A program made the position numbers and the translations under genes. DNA of 64,000 nt from Schleiferiaceae bacterium (GTDB lineage: Bacteria > Bacteroidota > Bacteroidia > Flavobacteriales > Schleiferiaceae): the NCBI GenBank assembly GCA_018402665.1, contig JAGYIN010000001.1, positions 62,001-126,000 of the forward strand, in the 5' to 3' direction. The notes beneath the pieces are model-generated. The model made no database searches, was not told the DNA's origin, and worked only from the letters and a program-made list of their open reading frames with translations. Positions 1 to 9,371 of this stretch are shown piece after piece. Position 1 is the stretch's first letter. Each line of letters opens with the position of its first letter.

Positions 1-2
1 TC

Positions 3-158
3 GAAGTTTTTCTAGATGTTGAAACGTCAACGGTCCGCGAAGTAAAGTGCTTAAACCACAACCGTTGTAAAGAATATACCTACACTGCGGCTGAATATTT
101 AGACCGCTACAGCCACCACCCTGCTGGGATGGCGGTTAAGGCAGCATTAGGAGCATAA
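3..158 (+). CDS. C-terminal end of an unrecognised protein (partial)
   Basis: An open frame enters from the left edge and stops with TAA at 156-158, giving the last 51 residues of a protein. The fragment contains two Cys (KCLNHNRCKEY) and ends MAVKAALGA. I do not recognise the family from this short tail. A strong hairpin terminator follows 35 bases later, which supports this being a true gene end. The rest of the gene lies outside the window. Confidence 0.55.
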   Translation, partial: EVFLDVETSTVREVKCLNHNRCKEYTYTAAEYLDRYSHHPAGMAVKAALGA

Positions 159-192
159 CAATCTTTCCGTTCACTCTGTTTGTATTTGGGTT

Positions 193-228
193 AAAGTGGC
201 GTTGAGGGAAAGCAACGCCACTTTTTTT
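193..228 (+). terminator. Rho-independent terminator of the left-edge gene
   Basis: The arms AAAGTGGCGTTG and CAACGCCACTTT form a 12-bp stem around a short purine-rich loop and are followed by a T run. It lies directly after the partial gene ending at 158. Confidence 0.85.
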
Positions 229-234
229 ATGCAT

Positions 235-265
235 AAAAAAGGCGCACCGTACGATGCGCCTTTTT
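235..265 (-). terminator. Terminator of gcvT
   Basis: GGCGCA and TGCGCC form a compact hairpin with an A run on its left and a T run on its right, so it can work in both directions. On the minus strand it lies just past the gcvT stop codon at 285. Confidence 0.75.
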
Positions 266-284
266 CATTGGATGCCAGAGCATC

Positions 285-1382
285 TTATTTCTTGTAGAAC
301 GGAAGTTTTACCACCTGCGCCTTGATTGGCTTATTGCGGATCATGACAAAGAAAGTCGAACCTTCTTCAGACAATGCCGCAGGCACGTAACCCATTCCTA
401 TATTCTTGCCGGTGGAAGGACTGTTTGTACCCGATGTAACGCGACCAATGATTGCACCGGATGCATCTGCGATAGGGTAATCGTGTCTAGGGATACCACG
501 ATCAATCATCTCGAATCCTACAAGCTTGTTCTCCGCACCCGCCTCTTTCTGGGCCTGAAAAAGCTCGCAAGAGACGAAGTCTTTAGTGAACTTCGTAATC
601 CATGAAAGACCTGCTTCAATAGGACTTGTGGTATCATCAATATCATTTCCATAGAGGGCCATACCCATCTCTAAACGAAGGGTATCTCTTGCGCCTAGGC
701 CCGCTGGAAGCAATCCAAAGGCATCACCTGCCTGAACAACCGCATTCCAAAGCGCTTCGGCTACATTATTTGGGACGTACAATTCAAAACCGCCTGAACC
801 CGTATAGCCTGTGGCAGAAATAATCACGTCCGATATACCTGACATTTGTCCTACCGTAAAACTGTAGTATTTGATGTCGGATAAATCAATCTCAGTGAGG
901 GTTTGCAAGAGTGGAACTGCATTAGGACCTTGAACTGCTAAAAGGCTGTAGTCGTCGCTTTCGTTGCGTAATGTCACGTCAAACTGTGGCGCATAATGCA
1001 TCAGGTGGTTCCAGTCCTTTTCTATGTTCGATGCATTGACCACCAACATGAAATGTTGCGCAGAAAAGCAATACACTAATAAATCGTCAACAATACCACC
1101 TTGTGCGTTCGGCATGCAGCTGTATTGGATTTTGCCCGGTAATAATCGGCTTACATCATTCGAGGTAACCATTTGCAAAAAGTCCAGGGCTTGTGGACCT
1201 TCAACGAAAAATTCCCCCATGTGACTGACATCGAACATACCTGCGGCCTCACGTACTGCAGCATGCTCCAATTTTAGCCCATTGTATTGAACAGGCATGT
1301 TGTACCCCGCAAACGGTACCATTTTCGCACCTAAAGCTTCATGAACATGGGTCAGTGCGGTGGTTTTTAAATCATTACTCAT
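285..1382 (-). CDS. gcvT: Aminomethyltransferase, glycine cleavage system T protein
   Basis: GcvT moves the methylene group from the aminomethyl-lipoyl arm of the H protein to tetrahydrofolate and releases ammonia. It is part of the cytoplasmic glycine cleavage complex. The 365-residue length is normal. The N-terminus (TALTHVHEALGAKMVPFAG), the MFDVSHMGEF block and the GGIVDDL segment with the folate-contacting Asp are all present, and the C-terminal barrel domain keeps GRVTSGTNSPS. It appears monocistronic: a terminator follows and about 220 bases without a gene separate it from the upstream SulP gene. The other gcv genes are not in this window, which is common in Bacteroidota. Confidence 0.97.
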   Translation of the reverse strand: MSNDLKTTALTHVHEALGAKMVPFAGYNMPVQYNGLKLEHAAVREAAGMFDVSHMGEFFVEGPQALDFLQMVTSNDVSRLLPGKIQYSCMPNAQGGIVDDLLVYCFSAQHFMLVVNASNIEKDWNHLMHYAPQFDVTLRNESDDYSLLAVQGPNAVPLLQTLTEIDLSDIKYYSFTVGQMSGISDVIISATGYTGSGGFELYVPNNVAEALWNAVVQAGDAFGLLPAGLGARDTLRLEMGMALYGNDIDDTTSPIEAGLSWITKFTKDFVSCELFQAQKEAGAENKLVGFEMIDRGIPRHDYPIADASGAIIGRVTSGTNSPSTGKNIGMGYVPAALSEEGSTFFVMIRNKPIKAQVVKLPFYKK

Positions 1383-1602
1383 TGTGATTGGTTCTTTATT
1401 CGTTAACCGTGACTTTCAGAGCAAAGTGAAACATGCTGCTCCTTTGGGCATTCGGCATTTGTATTATTTATCTTGAGGTCCACAGTTGGGTGTTGCCCGT
1501 ACTGCGCTCAAACGCGGCAAAACTAAACATCAAAATAAAGTGGAACACTATACCTAGACATTCTTTGCCCCTTTCATCTAAAATTTGAGACTAAAATCTT
1601 CG

Positions 1603-3825
1603 TTACGCATTAAATAGATTCGCCAATTTCACCCCATATTCAATAAACTCAATCGTTTCATCCGTTCTGGCCAACTTCAGCTTATTAAAGACAAGCAAGG
1701 CTTCACCGTTGGATTCTATATGAGAGATTTGATGCTCTTCAAAGAAGCGTATGATGTCCTCAGTAAATAAGTTGCGTAGTGCTGCTTCATCATTGCCCAG
1801 AACCACAAATTTCTTCGAGAAGTTCGCATACATTTCAAATTCAAAATCTCGATAGCCGGTGAACGCAATGACACGATCGAACAACTTTTCATAGGTACGC
1901 TCTTTCTCCAATGTGAACAGTGGTAAAGTTTTATTCAATTTTAACACCATTGCAGTAGTGTTGAAGGTTTCTGCGGTAAAGGCTTTACCTTCATTAAAAG
2001 TGATGTCGGCAATCTCCCATGAAACGTCTTTATCTTCGAACGTGCCATTCAAACAATTGATTTTTCGTTCAATAGATCGTATTTCAAAAAAGTGGAATTT
2101 CTTGAGATAAGTGGTATTCCAATTGATTTGGCTGGAGAACAGATATCCCCTTTCCGTTGCTAAATTCCGAAGGCGCTTCTGTCTATTCGTTAAGCGAATG
2201 GCCGAGCTGGTGATCTTGAATTTTAAAGCTCTATTGAAGGTAGTTGAAGAGATGTGATCGTCCAAGCCGGAAATAAACACATTGCCCCCTGTTGCGCGCT
2301 GCTTCATGAGGTACTCCACAAGGTAGTCCATGTAGGACATGTCGACCAGACGAGCTTCTGAAAGATCAATATTGACATCGGTACCGGCAGGGATTTGGGC
2401 AACCAGCTTATCTATTTTTAGAATACATAAAAAATTGGCCACCCCTCTAATTTTAAGGTTGTACCCACCTTCCGGAAGGCGAATGAGTTTTGTTCTGGAT
2501 TTGTAAACAAGATTGAAAAACTGGAGTACGGGTACTTTTGCTAAAAGAATGTGGGTGATCAGCACCAGTAGAGAACCACCAAGCAAGCCTACTAATAGAT
2601 TCGTGTAGAGGGTCAAAACCATGGTCGCAACAAAGAAAACCAATTGCTCAATACCCTGATTATAGACTTGTTTAAATACCGCAGGTGAAGCCAATTTAAA
2701 TCCTGTGTTCACTAAAAGGATGGCGAAAGCACACAAGGGAACTTGACGCATGACCGGACTCAAAACCACTATGAATAGTAACAGTAGCAGCCCCTGGTAC
2801 AAGTTCGACCATTTGGTTTTCGCACCGTTGTGGATATTTACAGAACTTCTGATGATCACCGAAATAATGGGCAGCCCGCCAATCATGCCTGCAACCATCG
2901 TACTAATGCCAATTCCGGTTAAATCTTTATTTAAATCCGTCTTGCGCTTGTAAGGATCAATTTTATCCACGGCTTTGGCAATGGCCAAATGTTCTATACT
3001 GGTAATGAGAAGCATTGAGAATACAATGGACCAAAACTCTAAGGTATCTACCTTACCAAAATTAGGGTGCATGATGGAGTCCCATATAGAATTAGGAATA
3101 TCTAAGAGCAGATGAGGACCCACGGAAAAGGAATTGCCTAAAAGTGGTATTTCGTGCGGCTCAAAGAAATTGAATAGATAGACCAATGGTATGGAAAGCG
3201 CAATCACCCAGATAGGAACGGGCAGAAAATGAAAGAATCGATTCGTTATTCGCTTACTAAACACAATCATCAGCAAACCGAGCAGCGAAATAAGGACGAC
3301 AAATGGATTCGCATGTGGCAGCATAAGCACTGCATCTACCAGATTGTCAATGATACTGGAGCTCTCCGAATGCGTTCCTAAAGCAACGTGAATCTGCTTG
3401 GCAAAGATGATGATGCCAATGGCCGCTAAGAGGCCTTGAATAACCGAAGGATGAAAAATATCGGCTATTTGACCCAATTTAAAAATGCCCAACAACGTTT
3501 GGAGTGCACCTGAGACCACAATAGCGGCGAGCACGTAGTTGAAGGCTTGACCAGAACCGTCGTCCATAAGAACAATCCCTAGCAATATGACGCCGATCAC
3601 ACCTTTAGCCGGCCCATTGACCGAAACGTGACCGCCACGATACAAGGTCGTCACCACTCCACCGACAACCGCAGAAAAGATACCCGCCATGGCCGGTGCT
3701 CCCGCAGCTAGAGCAATACCTAGTGATAAAGGCAAAGCGATCAGCGCAACACTTACGGCCGCAATCATATCGCTCTTCCAATTCTGGATTAATCCTTTAA
3801 AACCTTGATTCGGTATACCTTCCAT
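1603..3825 (-). CDS. SulP-family anion transporter with STAS domain and extra C-terminal domain
   Basis: This 740-residue inner-membrane transporter belongs to the SulP/SLC26 family, which carries sulfate, bicarbonate or similar anions. The N-terminal 400 or so residues hold the hydrophobic core, including the VSVALIALPLSLGIALAAG and GPAKGVIGVI segments. A STAS domain follows at about 440-560 (IDLSEARLVDMSYMDYLVEY). Unlike the second SulP in this window (537 residues), about 180 residues follow the STAS domain, predicted to be cytoplasmic and of unknown function. It is encoded 7 bases downstream of the BNR lipoprotein gene, so the two are probably co-transcribed. The substrate cannot be told from sequence; bicarbonate is common for bacterial members. 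Confidence 0.9.
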   Translation of the reverse strand: MEGIPNQGFKGLIQNWKSDMIAAVSVALIALPLSLGIALAAGAPAMAGIFSAVVGGVVTTLYRGGHVSVNGPAKGVIGVILLGIVLMDDGSGQAFNYVLAAIVVSGALQTLLGIFKLGQIADIFHPSVIQGLLAAIGIIIFAKQIHVALGTHSESSSIIDNLVDAVLMLPHANPFVVLISLLGLLMIVFSKRITNRFFHFLPVPIWVIALSIPLVYLFNFFEPHEIPLLGNSFSVGPHLLLDIPNSIWDSIMHPNFGKVDTLEFWSIVFSMLLITSIEHLAIAKAVDKIDPYKRKTDLNKDLTGIGISTMVAGMIGGLPIISVIIRSSVNIHNGAKTKWSNLYQGLLLLLFIVVLSPVMRQVPLCAFAILLVNTGFKLASPAVFKQVYNQGIEQLVFFVATMVLTLYTNLLVGLLGGSLLVLITHILLAKVPVLQFFNLVYKSRTKLIRLPEGGYNLKIRGVANFLCILKIDKLVAQIPAGTDVNIDLSEARLVDMSYMDYLVEYLMKQRATGGNVFISGLDDHISSTTFNRALKFKITSSAIRLTNRQKRLRNLATERGYLFSSQINWNTTYLKKFHFFEIRSIERKINCLNGTFEDKDVSWEIADITFNEGKAFTAETFNTTAMVLKLNKTLPLFTLEKERTYEKLFDRVIAFTGYRDFEFEMYANFSKKFVVLGNDEAALRNLFTEDIIRFFEEHQISHIESNGEALLVFNKLKLARTDETIEFIEYGVKLANLFNA

Positions 3826-3832
3826 GAATTAT

Positions 3833-4903
3833 CTACTTCTTTAACGTATTCATTACTGCTCTTAACTCTTGCTTCGTTCCATGAAAAATTCGTCCTATGC
3901 GACCCTTAGGACCCGAGGCAAACACATATTTTCCGCTGTACGCTAAGCTGTGCATGGCTGTGCTGTCCAATTCATGTACAACCGAATCCGCGTAATACAT
4001 GCCGGCGGTTCCCGTAAAATACAAATTCTGCCCTGCACCCACTACATCGGAACTGTACGGAAGGCGACTAAGATCTGCATTCGTTGTGTAGTAGGCACTT
4101 TCAGGATCGTATTCAATGGCATTTCCTAATGCTGCAATATCGAAGAGGTAATCGCCGCCCACAATGATGTAACGATTGTTGTGCCAATCGTGAGCAAATG
4201 CGCCCTGGCTCGGCAAACCCTGGGGTAACTCCAGCCATTTGGCTGCCCAATTTTTCCCGCCATTCGACGACAGGTGGATTCGCGAAACGGTTCCACCTGT
4301 TACAATACTCAGCGTTGAATCGTGGTAAAGCATAGATGATCCACTTGCAGCAAATGCCGCCTCACCGTCAATTGCGACTGGACCTTCAATCTCCGTCCAA
4401 TGCCTACCGCCATCTGTGGTCTGTAAAAGCTTGAAACGTCCGTTTACAGGATCGCCAAAAACCCATCCCAGCGTATCGTTCGCAAATGCAATGCCGTCTA
4501 AAAAGGTGGTTTGTGCCGTATCCGAAAACACCCGCGACCAATGTGCACCGCGGTCGTCAGTAAAGTAAATGTAGGAAGGTGCGCCCGCACTAACGGCGAG
4601 GAAGCGGGAATGATCCTGGGCCCATACGCTACGGAACTGACTCTCTGGTGCGTCCGGGATTTGCATGAATTCCCAATGGATTCCCGCGTCGAGACTGTAA
4701 CAAAAACTGCCTTGGGTACCGCCTACAACGACTACGCTATCGTCTACTGCATGTAAACCGCGAAAACTGTACTCCTCGCCGGCTTCGTACAGTGGTATGA
4801 AGAGTGGACCGACGTTTACCGTCGGTTGGTCGCAACTCCATGTGAACAACACAAATAATACCGTTATCCCTAAGAAACCTATCCCCTTATGTCGCTTCAA
4901 CAT
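3833..4903 (-). CDS. Lipoprotein with BNR/Asp-box (Ycf48-like) repeats
   Basis: A hydrophobic signal peptide ends in a lipobox (FTWSC, Cys at about residue 24), so the 356-residue protein should be a lipid-anchored envelope protein. At least four Asp-box motifs of the form S/T-x-D/N-x-G-x-x-W are visible (SLDAGIHWEF, TDDRGAHWSR, TTDGGRHWTE, SSNGGKNWAA), which points to a beta-propeller of the Ycf48/sialidase fold. Catalytic residues of sialidases are not evident, so a structural or binding role is more likely. The gene sits directly upstream of the SulP transporter with only 7 bases between them. Its link to anion transport is only positional. Confidence 0.85.
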   Translation of the reverse strand: MLKRHKGIGFLGITVLFVLFTWSCDQPTVNVGPLFIPLYEAGEEYSFRGLHAVDDSVVVVGGTQGSFCYSLDAGIHWEFMQIPDAPESQFRSVWAQDHSRFLAVSAGAPSYIYFTDDRGAHWSRVFSDTAQTTFLDGIAFANDTLGWVFGDPVNGRFKLLQTTDGGRHWTEIEGPVAIDGEAAFAASGSSMLYHDSTLSIVTGGTVSRIHLSSNGGKNWAAKWLELPQGLPSQGAFAHDWHNNRYIIVGGDYLFDIAALGNAIEYDPESAYYTTNADLSRLPYSSDVVGAGQNLYFTGTAGMYYADSVVHELDSTAMHSLAYSGKYVFASGPKGRIGRIFHGTKQELRAVMNTLKK

Positions 4904-4939
4904 GCATTTTTAGCTTTTCCTCAAGATAAGCCGAAGGGA

Positions 4940-6604
4940 TTAAAATGCAAAGTAAATAAACGGCTGAACCTCAGCACTAAGGATTTGATAAATGACCATA
5001 GTTGCGGCAAGAGCAAGCGCGAACAGCGCCCAAAGGGGCGCGGTGCTAACGGCCCGGCGAAGGCGGGCCTTGTGAGCGCTCGGAATCCAGTGGATGCAAT
5101 AGCCCAAGATGAGGACCGTAAAATACTTCCAGTTCCCGGCAAGCACTCCGCCAACGGTGGACCAACCAAAGTCATTTGGAATTTTTGCAAGGATTTGAAT
5201 AGCGCCGTCCCAGGTTGGCGAGCGGAACCATGCCCGTGTAAAAGTGATAAATACCAAAGTGATCACTAAACCTATGGCACGGTTGTACCAGCGCGACTTA
5301 TCCGCCCACGGTGAAATTTTCTTCCAATTCTTATAGACCACTAGACCTACACCATTGAGCGTACCCCAGGTAACAAAGTTCCAAGAGGAACCGTGCCAAA
5401 GTCCTCCTAATACCATGGTCAACATGAGGTTGATGTTGGTATTGACCCAACGCTCTGCTGTGGCACTGTAGCGCATGAGTAAATAGCCTCCAGCGAAGAG
5501 CACACCGAGCAATACAGAAAGTAAGGGTTGGTCCACCACTAAAGCAATCATTACTAAAAAGAGGAATACAATAAGGTAAGAGGCTATGGAGCCGGTTCTA
5601 TTGCCCCCCAATGGGATGTACAGGTAATCGCGCAACCAAGTCGACAATGACAAATGCCAGCGACGCCAGAATTCGGCCACTGAGGAGGCCTTATAAGGAC
5701 TGTTAAAGTTTTTCGGCAAGGTGAATCCTAAGAGCATTGCAATACCAATAGCGACGTCCGTATAGCCTGAAAAATCTGCATAGACCTGCATGGAGTAGCC
5801 GAAGAGTGCACTCATGGTTTCAAAACCGCTATAGAGTTGAGGGTTATCGAAGACGCGATCGATGAATTGGACCGCGAGGTAATCCGCGAGGACCAATTTT
5901 TTAAGCAATCCGTTTAAAATCCAAAACACTGCTAAACCTGCGCGCTCTTTCGTTAATGCATACGGTTGATAGAGCTGAGGAATAAATTCGGAAGCACGTA
6001 CTATAGGGCCGGCGACCAATTGCGGAAAGAAACTCACGTAAAACCCAAAGTCAAAGATGCTTTTAACCGGCGCTACATGGCCCCTGTAGATATCGACACT
6101 GTAAGAAATGGTTTGAAAGGTGAAGAAGGAAATTCCAACGGGCAAGAGGATACGATCAAATACGAAATTAGTGCCGACGGCATTGTTCGTCCAGAGGGCG
6201 AATTGGTTCACGACCTCAATTTCTATTCCCGTTAAATCATGCAGGAAACCGGCAACAAAATAGGCGTACTTAAAATACCCGAGTACGAACAGATTCACCA
6301 CAACACTCGAAGCAACAAGCGCTTGGCGTTGCCAGCGCACCTTGTTCCTAAATATGGCCCAACCTATACCAAAATCAATGGCCGTAGAAAAAAGTAAAAT
6401 AATAAAGTAGAAGCCGCTGGTCTTGTAGTAGAAAAATAAGGAAACAGCGAAGAGGAAAAGGTTGCGACGAGCAGTATGTTTATAAACGACGCTGTAACCG
6501 CCCATGACCAGGGCAAAAAACACCCAGAAATAGCGCTGCGTGAACAGCAACGGACTGTCCTGCTGGTAGGTCAACCACTCTACTATATTCCACTGTTCCA
6601 TCAT
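4940..6604 (-). CDS. MBOAT-family O-acyltransferase (AlgI-like)
   Basis: This polytopic membrane protein of 554 residues is an AlgI/DltB-type O-acyltransferase that moves acyl groups, usually acetyl, across the membrane to a glycan acceptor. Family blocks are clear: SFFPQLVAGPIVRASEF near residue 190, FWRRWHLSLSTWLRDYLYIP near 310 and LGGLWHGSSWNFVTWG near 400 with the conserved His. The start overlaps the stop of the upstream SGNH gene by 4 bases. In alginate, cell-wall or exopolysaccharide acetylation systems an MBOAT protein works with periplasmic SGNH proteins, which fits the two SGNH genes directly upstream. The acceptor glycan is unknown; alginate genes are not present here. Confidence 0.93.
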   Translation of the reverse strand: MMEQWNIVEWLTYQQDSPLLFTQRYFWVFFALVMGGYSVVYKHTARRNLFLFAVSLFFYYKTSGFYFIILLFSTAIDFGIGWAIFRNKVRWQRQALVASSVVVNLFVLGYFKYAYFVAGFLHDLTGIEIEVVNQFALWTNNAVGTNFVFDRILLPVGISFFTFQTISYSVDIYRGHVAPVKSIFDFGFYVSFFPQLVAGPIVRASEFIPQLYQPYALTKERAGLAVFWILNGLLKKLVLADYLAVQFIDRVFDNPQLYSGFETMSALFGYSMQVYADFSGYTDVAIGIAMLLGFTLPKNFNSPYKASSVAEFWRRWHLSLSTWLRDYLYIPLGGNRTGSIASYLIVFLFLVMIALVVDQPLLSVLLGVLFAGGYLLMRYSATAERWVNTNINLMLTMVLGGLWHGSSWNFVTWGTLNGVGLVVYKNWKKISPWADKSRWYNRAIGLVITLVFITFTRAWFRSPTWDGAIQILAKIPNDFGWSTVGGVLAGNWKYFTVLILGYCIHWIPSAHKARLRRAVSTAPLWALFALALAATMVIYQILSAEVQPFIYFAF

Positions 6605-7836
6605 GGGGCAAGGGCTTTTAAATGTTGCTCATAAGCCTCCCAAAATGCCCAAAAAAGTAGATCGGAATTTAGTTGGTATCCCGCTCTTGTAAAGTGAATT
6701 TTATCCGATTTCGCCAAACCCTGCTCTTCCCAAACCGCAATACTGTTTAAACCGCCCATTACCCCGAAAAGGTCCCATAGTGCCGCGTCGTGTTCTTTAC
6801 TCAACTGTTCCATCACACGAACCACATCTAAAGCGTGCTTATTGGGCGTACGGCGCTTGTAATAACTGTCATTGTTAGTCATGAAGATGAAGGCACAATC
6901 AGGATTAATGGTTTGGAACCAATCCACAAGCGTATCGTATCGTGCCTTGTATTCTTCGGGGTGCCAATCGCTATCCGGCTTGTATGCATCATTGATTCCC
7001 AATCCGAAGATGACCAGGTCGGGTGCCACATAGGCCCCTTGCTCAATAAAATTCTCACTGCGTAAAAAAGACTTCGTTGCTGCCCCATTAACACCGAGAG
7101 CATGGTAAATCAAGCCGGGCTCATCGCGGACCATTTGAAGACCTTGTAGCGTGTACTGGTGCTCCCCTTCTGCGGGTGCGTTGAACGTAACGGCGATAGA
7201 ATCTACCAATGCATTAAAAAACCAACAACGCACGCCGGCCAGCGTGTCTACAAACGTACTGTCCGGCGCTGGCGTACAAACGGGTACCATGGTATTGGAC
7301 GAATAATGTTCAAAAACGCGCAGTTCTTTAAAGGCATAGGTTTTTCCAGGACCGCTGAAACTTTGTACTACAAAGCCGGCATCTGCATCGCGTGTTATGG
7401 CATCTATCCCACTAAACCCCCAAGGACAGTTGTTGCGTGGAATGGAATTTCTGCATCCCTCCCAAGTCCCTATTTTCTTCACGTAAAGATTACCCGGCAT
7501 GTTGGTATTCGCCAATCGATGCGGAAAAAAGAAGCCGCGTTCTACATTTAATTCTGGGGCCAATTGGGCCAAATTCATGCGCATCGTATGACTCAAAGTC
7601 CCCCCCTGAACGTGCGAACCGCCCATGTGTACAACATTTACTTTGCCCTCCCCTTCAAATATGGTTCGGTCCAATTTCTCAAAGAAATGCGCCAAAGCAT
7701 CTTCGGATCCAAAATACTGAAGCGACTGTTTCGTCGTGTCTAAGAAGGGGTATTTCAGGGCTAGAGCGTTTAGAGACTCTTGAGCCTGCAGTGCCAAAGC
7801 ACCTACCATGAATACTACCGCTAGTCGTTGTCTCAT
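6601..7836 (-). CDS. SGNH/GDSL-family periplasmic protein, first copy
   Basis: This 411-residue protein has a signal peptide (cut near LALQAQES) and the SGNH hydrolase or O-acetyltransferase fold. Block I reads VVHMGGSHVQGG, so the usual GDS is GGS but the Ser is kept. Block III reads FGLGINDA and block V DKIHFTRAGY with the Asp-x-x-His pair, so the catalytic triad looks complete. It overlaps its neighbours on both sides by 4 bases, showing tight translational coupling with the MBOAT gene and the second SGNH gene. By analogy with AlgJ/AlgX or PatB-type proteins it may transfer or remove acyl groups on an envelope glycan. The direction of the reaction cannot be read from the sequence. Confidence 0.85.
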   Translation of the reverse strand: MRQRLAVVFMVGALALQAQESLNALALKYPFLDTTKQSLQYFGSEDALAHFFEKLDRTIFEGEGKVNVVHMGGSHVQGGTLSHTMRMNLAQLAPELNVERGFFFPHRLANTNMPGNLYVKKIGTWEGCRNSIPRNNCPWGFSGIDAITRDADAGFVVQSFSGPGKTYAFKELRVFEHYSSNTMVPVCTPAPDSTFVDTLAGVRCWFFNALVDSIAVTFNAPAEGEHQYTLQGLQMVRDEPGLIYHALGVNGAATKSFLRSENFIEQGAYVAPDLVIFGLGINDAYKPDSDWHPEEYKARYDTLVDWFQTINPDCAFIFMTNNDSYYKRRTPNKHALDVVRVMEQLSKEHDAALWDLFGVMGGLNSIAVWEEQGLAKSDKIHFTRAGYQLNSDLLFWAFWEAYEQHLKALAP

Positions 7837-9368
7837 TCTGTAGATCCTGTTGCGGCACCTGTGCCTTGGTTCATTTGCTTGTGCAGTTCCAAAGAATCTG
7901 ATAACCGCTGCGCTTCTGCGCGTTCAGCGGCGATAACCGCATCGTATTGTGCTTGTAAAACGTCTAGCGCACCAACCAGTGAGGAACCTACTTTGCTCGC
8001 GCCTTTAGGTGTGAAATGAATATAATCACTAACCGCCAAGGCCGGTTCCGAATTTACCCAGTCCACCATAGATCCCGAACCGCCCATGACGTCGTAAAGG
8101 TCCCAAAAAGCTACGCCCCGAGCCAGCATCTCATTCCTTAGCTGTAGGGTCAATTCTTCCAATAGCGGATAACTCTTAAATTCCAGTCCATCTTTTCGAG
8201 CCATATCTGATGGGCCGATGAAAAGAAATGCTGCCTGTGGATACAGTCGTTTCATATATTCTGCTTGGCGCGCCAATGCACGAGCGAATCTACCTGCGTG
8301 CGCCTCATCCTTCAAATACGGTACAGCATTACCGCCAAACTGTAGAAGAATTAAATCATAGGCCTCGCGTTCTAATGAGGCTTTGAACTGAGGAGCGTTC
8401 ATTTTAGTAAAAATCATACCCGATGCACCACGCATGGCTACGTTATCCGCATGAAATCCGAAGGGGCTTTCAAAGCTGATGCCGTACACGCGTATTTGTT
8501 CTTCAGAGCTGATGCGCATTGAAAATTCATCTTCGGATGGAAGTGCTAGTGCAAGGGTCCATTCACCGGCGGGAAAAATGCGTGTGGAAAAAATAGAATC
8601 GGCCACCCGAATTTGTACCACAGAAGGCGATGCCCCCTCCAGGTGCATCTTCGCAGTAGTAAAGTTCCGGGCGCGACTGTACCCCCAATTCCGTTTTTTA
8701 AAGGTGATTCTTCCCGCAAATTGGCCACTATCATTAGGCTCTACCAAGGTAAAAGAACCTAAATGTCCGTATTTCATATCCGCAAAGGCAGTATCGCGAC
8801 GACCAAAAACCGTCTTTCGAGCCAGCCCCTCTTCATTCTCAAAGGCCAGAGAAGATGGTGCGACCAGCGGCTGCAGCGCCACATAGCCGAAGCCCGTACC
8901 GCCATAGTTCCGTTGATAGGCATCGCGCAACTGCATCGTTATGCGGTCCCCCTCTAACTGCGAATCTCCGAAATGCAGCACGCGAACACGCGAATTGGGG
9001 TCTTTTGCAAGGCGCGCTAACGCGTCAAAGAATGGAGCAAAGAGTTTCACGTCGACCAATTGAATTGCCGTATCCAATACCGCCACCTTTTTCACTGGTA
9101 GAAGCTTAGACGCACCCGACAACAGTGGTGCAACTGCAGAGCCGGTCGCTTCTATGAGCGCATCCAAGGCCGTATTTTCAGGTACGGGTACCGAAGATTT
9201 CGTGCTATCATCATCTGACCACAGTGTACCCAGGAGTTCGTCAGGGGTATAATAGCCAATCTCAAAAGGACCTACCTGCCATTTCTCTTTTGGGGAAAGA
9301 AAACTCAATCCCAGCATGATGCCGCCTAATGCAAAAAGGAATAAGAAAAGATGTGCCGGTTTATTCAT
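7833..9368 (-). CDS. SGNH/GDSL-family periplasmic protein, second copy
   Basis: This 511-residue protein starts with a single hydrophobic segment (LFLFLFALGGIMLGLSFLS) that may act as a signal anchor. The SGNH core begins near residue 130 with VRVLHFGDSQLEGD (canonical GDS), followed by ILLQFGGNAV as block III and SDYIHFTPKGA as block V. The protein continues past the core with a charged helical tail. Its stop overlaps the start of the first SGNH gene by 4 bases, and a 3-base gap separates it from the LysM gene. Two dissimilar SGNH proteins next to one MBOAT suggests a division of labour, for example a transferase and a relay protein, as in alginate acetylation. This role is inferred from context. 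Confidence 0.85.
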   Translation of the reverse strand: MNKPAHLFLFLFALGGIMLGLSFLSPKEKWQVGPFEIGYYTPDELLGTLWSDDDSTKSSVPVPENTALDALIEATGSAVAPLLSGASKLLPVKKVAVLDTAIQLVDVKLFAPFFDALARLAKDPNSRVRVLHFGDSQLEGDRITMQLRDAYQRNYGGTGFGYVALQPLVAPSSLAFENEEGLARKTVFGRRDTAFADMKYGHLGSFTLVEPNDSGQFAGRITFKKRNWGYSRARNFTTAKMHLEGASPSVVQIRVADSIFSTRIFPAGEWTLALALPSEDEFSMRISSEEQIRVYGISFESPFGFHADNVAMRGASGMIFTKMNAPQFKASLEREAYDLILLQFGGNAVPYLKDEAHAGRFARALARQAEYMKRLYPQAAFLFIGPSDMARKDGLEFKSYPLLEELTLQLRNEMLARGVAFWDLYDVMGGSGSMVDWVNSEPALAVSDYIHFTPKGASKVGSSLVGALDVLQAQYDAVIAAERAEAQRLSDSLELHKQMNQGTGAATGSTE

Positions 9369-9371
9369 GCC

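Noticed and set aside
4889-5269. A 126-residue plus-strand frame
   Set aside because: It lies antisense inside the MBOAT gene, which has strong family motifs. The frame has no features of its own.
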